Source: Treponema sp. UBA1798 (GTDB lineage: Bacteria > Spirochaetota > Spirochaetia > Treponematales > Treponemataceae). From it: a stretch of 7,071 nt of DNA. Shown here piece after piece: positions 5,238 through 7,071 of the stretch. Position 1 is the first letter of the stretch. Every line of letters begins with the position of its first letter. Made by a program: the position numbers and the translations under genes. The notes below the pieces were generated by a model. The model ran no database searches. It saw nothing but the letters and a program-made list of their open reading frames with translations, and was not told the origin of the DNA. Location of the stretch: assembly GCA_002319875.1 (NCBI GenBank), contig DCFS01000280.1, forward strand, positions 1 through 7,071, read 5' to 3'.

Positions 5238-6185
5238 ATGGCAAACAAAATCACTATTATCGGAGCGGGACAGGTCGGTTCTACGATCGCGTATACGCTC
5301 ACTGTTAAAGGAATTGCTTCTGAAATTGTGATGATCGATATCAACACTCAGAAGGCATTGGGTGAAGCACTTGATATCAGACAGGGTACACCATTCTGTG
5401 ATCCGGTGACTATTTATGCCGGTACTTACGAAGATGCAAAAAATTCGGATATCGTTATTCTTACGTCAGGAATCGCAAGGAAACCGGGCCAGTCACGGCT
5501 TGATCTTGCCCAGACGAACGTCGATATTACCAAAAGCATTATTCCTCAAATAACGAAATATGCACCATCTGCCATTTACGTCGTGGTTGCCAATCCGGTA
5601 GATATTCTTACGTACCAGTTCTACAAAACGTCAGGACTGTCCGCCAACCAGATTTTCGGATCAGGTACTATTCTCGATACCGCACGTCTCCGTTCCCGCA
5701 TAGCTGAATATTATAAAATCGCCCAGCAGAACGTACATGCATATGTCTTCGGCGAACACGGCGACAGTTCTTTTGTACCATGGTCACTGGCAAACATTGC
5801 GACGATTCCTATCGATGAATACAAGCAGTGTCTGACTGATGACGATAAACTTATTCCTCCTCTTATTCACGACGAAGTGGAAACCTATATCCGTAAATCG
5901 GGCGGAAAGATCATTGAGCGCAAAGGCGCTACATTCTATGCAGTAGCCGTTTCTGTTGCACATATATGTGAATGCATCAGTAACGCGGCAGATACGACAC
6001 TCACCGTTTCATCACTCATGAACGGTGAATACGGTATAAAGGATGTATGTCTGAGTACGCTTTCCGTGGTGGGCAGGACCGGTCTGAAAGGCCGTCTTAC
6101 CGCTCCGCTTTCCGATAAGGAAATCGTTTCCCTGCGCCGCAGTGCAGACTGTCTGAAAGACGTAATCAAACAAATCAGATTCTAA
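5238..6185 (+). CDS. ldh: L-lactate/malate dehydrogenase family protein (probable L-lactate dehydrogenase)
   Basis: This is an NAD-dependent cytoplasmic 2-hydroxyacid dehydrogenase of 315 residues, full length for the family. The Rossmann motif is G9-AGQVG-14, and D34 should bind the NAD ribose. The catalytic set is complete: R87 (loop arginine, equivalent to R109 of LDH), D147 and R150 in ILDTAR (D168/R171) and H174 in GEHGD (H195). GSGTILDTARLR, VHAYVFGEHGDSSFVPWS and GATFYA look like L-LDH. However, the substrate discriminator just before KPG is Arg81, where classical LDH has Gln102 and malate dehydrogenases have Arg. Reduction of pyruvate to lactate is the default expectation, but oxaloacetate to malate is a real alternative, especially with fumC next door. 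The ATG is preceded by AAAGGAG with 10-nt spacing. The gene is divergent from the hyd operon and is probably transcribed alone from the promoter near 5100-5128. Confidence 0.88.
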   Translation: MANKITIIGAGQVGSTIAYTLTVKGIASEIVMIDINTQKALGEALDIRQGTPFCDPVTIYAGTYEDAKNSDIVILTSGIARKPGQSRLDLAQTNVDITKSIIPQITKYAPSAIYVVVANPVDILTYQFYKTSGLSANQIFGSGTILDTARLRSRIAEYYKIAQQNVHAYVFGEHGDSSFVPWSLANIATIPIDEYKQCLTDDDKLIPPLIHDEVETYIRKSGGKIIERKGATFYAVAVSVAHICECISNAADTTLTVSSLMNGEYGIKDVCLSTLSVVGRTGLKGRLTAPLSDKEIVSLRRSADCLKDVIKQIRF

Positions 6186-6281
6186 ACGGCATTTTCGAGC
6201 GATGAACTGCTGATACATATCTGCGGGTATTCATCATACATCTTTCGTACTGCAACAGCCGGATATAGTTCACTGTTCTCC

Positions 6282-6312
6282 TTGAATCTTGTATCGTCCG
6301 TCAGTTTATATA
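6282..6312 (+). promoter_or_regulatory. Weak candidate promoter for fumC
   Basis: TTGAAT (6282-6287) and TATATA (6307-6312) could form a promoter, but the 19-bp spacer is long and the -10 matches only four of six positions. The 168-bp gap between ldh and fumC has no convincing terminator after ldh, so read-through from ldh is also possible. Confidence 0.25.
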
Positions 6313-6335
6313 CCTTGAACGGCGGATAAGCTGAC
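6300..6335 (+). promoter_or_regulatory. Hairpin-forming inverted repeat upstream of the fumC RBS
   Basis: GTCAGTTTAT (6300-6309) and ATAAGCTGAC (6326-6335) pair over 10 positions with one U-G wobble and a 16-nt loop. The stem ends 6 nt before the fumC Shine-Dalgarno GGAG (6342-6345). No U-run follows, so it is not a typical terminator. It could be an operator or a leader structure that affects translation. Confidence 0.3.
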
Positions 6336-6353
6336 AGAAACGGAGAAACAATC

Positions 6354-7071
6354 ATGAATGAATTCAGAATCGAACACGATTCCATGGGTGAAGTAAAAGT
6401 ACCAGCGGATAAGTACTGGGCAGCTCAGACGGAACGCAGTCACGAGAACTTCCGGATAGGCGCCGGAATAGAAACCATGCCGGAAGAAATCACACGCGCA
6501 TTCGGATATCTTAAAAAAGCGGCAGCTGTCGCAAACAACGTATTAAAACCGGAAAAAATGACAGTCGAAAAGCTTTCAGTGATTTCCAGAGCATGCGATG
6601 AAGTCATAACAGGAAAATTGAACGATCATTTCACTCTCGTTGTGTGGCAGACCGGCAGCGGTACGCAGTCAAACATGAACGCAAATGAAGTAATTGCAAA
6701 CCGCGGGAACGAAATTGCAGGAAAAAAACTGCTGCACCCGAACGATGACATCAATATGAGTCAGTCAAGCAACGATACATTTCCGACCGCTATGCATATT
6801 GCGGCTGTTTGTGAAATAGAAAATAAACTGTTTCCCGCACTGGACCGGCTGACAGCCACATTTAAGAAACTGGAAAAAGATAACGAGGGTATTGTAAAGA
6901 GCGGGCGTACACATCTGCAGGATGCTGTTCCCATACAATTCAGTCAGGAAATCAGCGGATGGCGAAGCAGCCTTGAAAAAGATAAAGAAATGCTGGAACT
7001 CACGCTGCCTGAACTGAAACAGCTTGCTCTCGGCGGTACTGCGGTCGGAACCGGACTCAATGCACCGAAGG
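6354..7071 (+). CDS. fumC: Class II fumarate hydratase, N-terminal part (cut by the right edge)
   Basis: FumC is an iron-independent homotetrameric fumarase that interconverts fumarate and L-malate. The visible 239 codons are about half of the usual ~460 and stay open to the edge. The start is clear: MNEFRIEHDSMGEVKVPADKYW is the standard FumC N-terminus, and GGAG lies 8 nt before the ATG. Further motifs are VVWQTGSGTQSNMNANEV (97-113), HPNDDINMSQSSNDTFPTAMHI (128-149, the SSND form typical of fumarases), GRTHLQDAVPI (184-194) with the conserved histidine H187, and GGTAVGTGLNAPK (227-239). The catalytic serine loop (GSSxMPxKxN) lies beyond the window. Having fumC beside a lactate/malate dehydrogenase suggests a malate-fumarate interconversion step in a reductive, succinate- or propionate-forming branch. 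Aspartase is the main alternative, but QTGSGTQ and SSND favour fumarase. Confidence 0.93.
   Translation, partial: MNEFRIEHDSMGEVKVPADKYWAAQTERSHENFRIGAGIETMPEEITRAFGYLKKAAAVANNVLKPEKMTVEKLSVISRACDEVITGKLNDHFTLVVWQTGSGTQSNMNANEVIANRGNEIAGKKLLHPNDDINMSQSSNDTFPTAMHIAAVCEIENKLFPALDRLTATFKKLEKDNEGIVKSGRTHLQDAVPIQFSQEISGWRSSLEKDKEMLELTLPELKQLALGGTAVGTGLNAPK

Noticed and set aside
6182..6385. 67-codon minus-strand frame across the ldh-fumC spacer
   Set aside because: It runs antisense into the fumC N-terminus and lacks an RBS; it is better explained as chance in a 168-bp spacer.

Overview
The window looks like chromosome from a strictly anaerobic, fermentative bacterium. It carries maturation genes for [FeFe]-hydrogenase, a lactate/malate dehydrogenase and a class II fumarase, with moderate G+C, strong Shine-Dalgarno sites and little space inside the main operon. 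A member of the Bacillota fits best. A Negativicutes genus such as Dialister or Megasphaera is possible, but that is a guess from overall protein character, not from a marker gene.

Layout. Positions 1-881 (+) hold the C-terminal two thirds of a MATE-family multidrug/cation antiporter cut by the left edge. It converges on a four-gene minus-strand operon (4850 down to 919). In transcription order the operon is: a small TM1266-type ACT-like protein, an aspartase/fumarase-superfamily lyase, the scaffold GTPase HydF and the radical-SAM enzyme HydE. Gaps are 24 nt, 0 nt and a 16-nt overlap, so the genes are almost certainly co-transcribed and translationally coupled. HydG and the hydrogenase itself are not in the window. 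A 387-bp divergent intergenic region (4851-5237) holds good sigma-70-type promoters in both directions and several inverted repeats. Plus-strand genes follow: an L-lactate/malate dehydrogenase family gene (5238-6185), a 168-bp gap, and the first 239 codons of fumC (6354 to the right edge).

How it fits together. HydE and HydF, with HydG encoded elsewhere, build the 2Fe subcluster of the H-cluster. The lyase next to them could release ammonia and fumarate from aspartate, and ammonia is a plausible source of the azadithiolate bridgehead nitrogen. FumC interconverts malate and fumarate. The dehydrogenase has an LDH-like overall sequence but an arginine at the classic lactate/malate discriminator position, so it could supply malate to FumC. 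The window would then join hydrogen metabolism with a reductive oxaloacetate-malate-fumarate branch. That link is inference.

I see no RNA gene, insertion sequence, CRISPR array or clear sign of horizontal transfer. The most interesting points are residue-level oddities in otherwise recognisable enzymes (the lyase, the HydF G4 motif, the dehydrogenase discriminator) and the unexplained structures in the divergent regulatory region.
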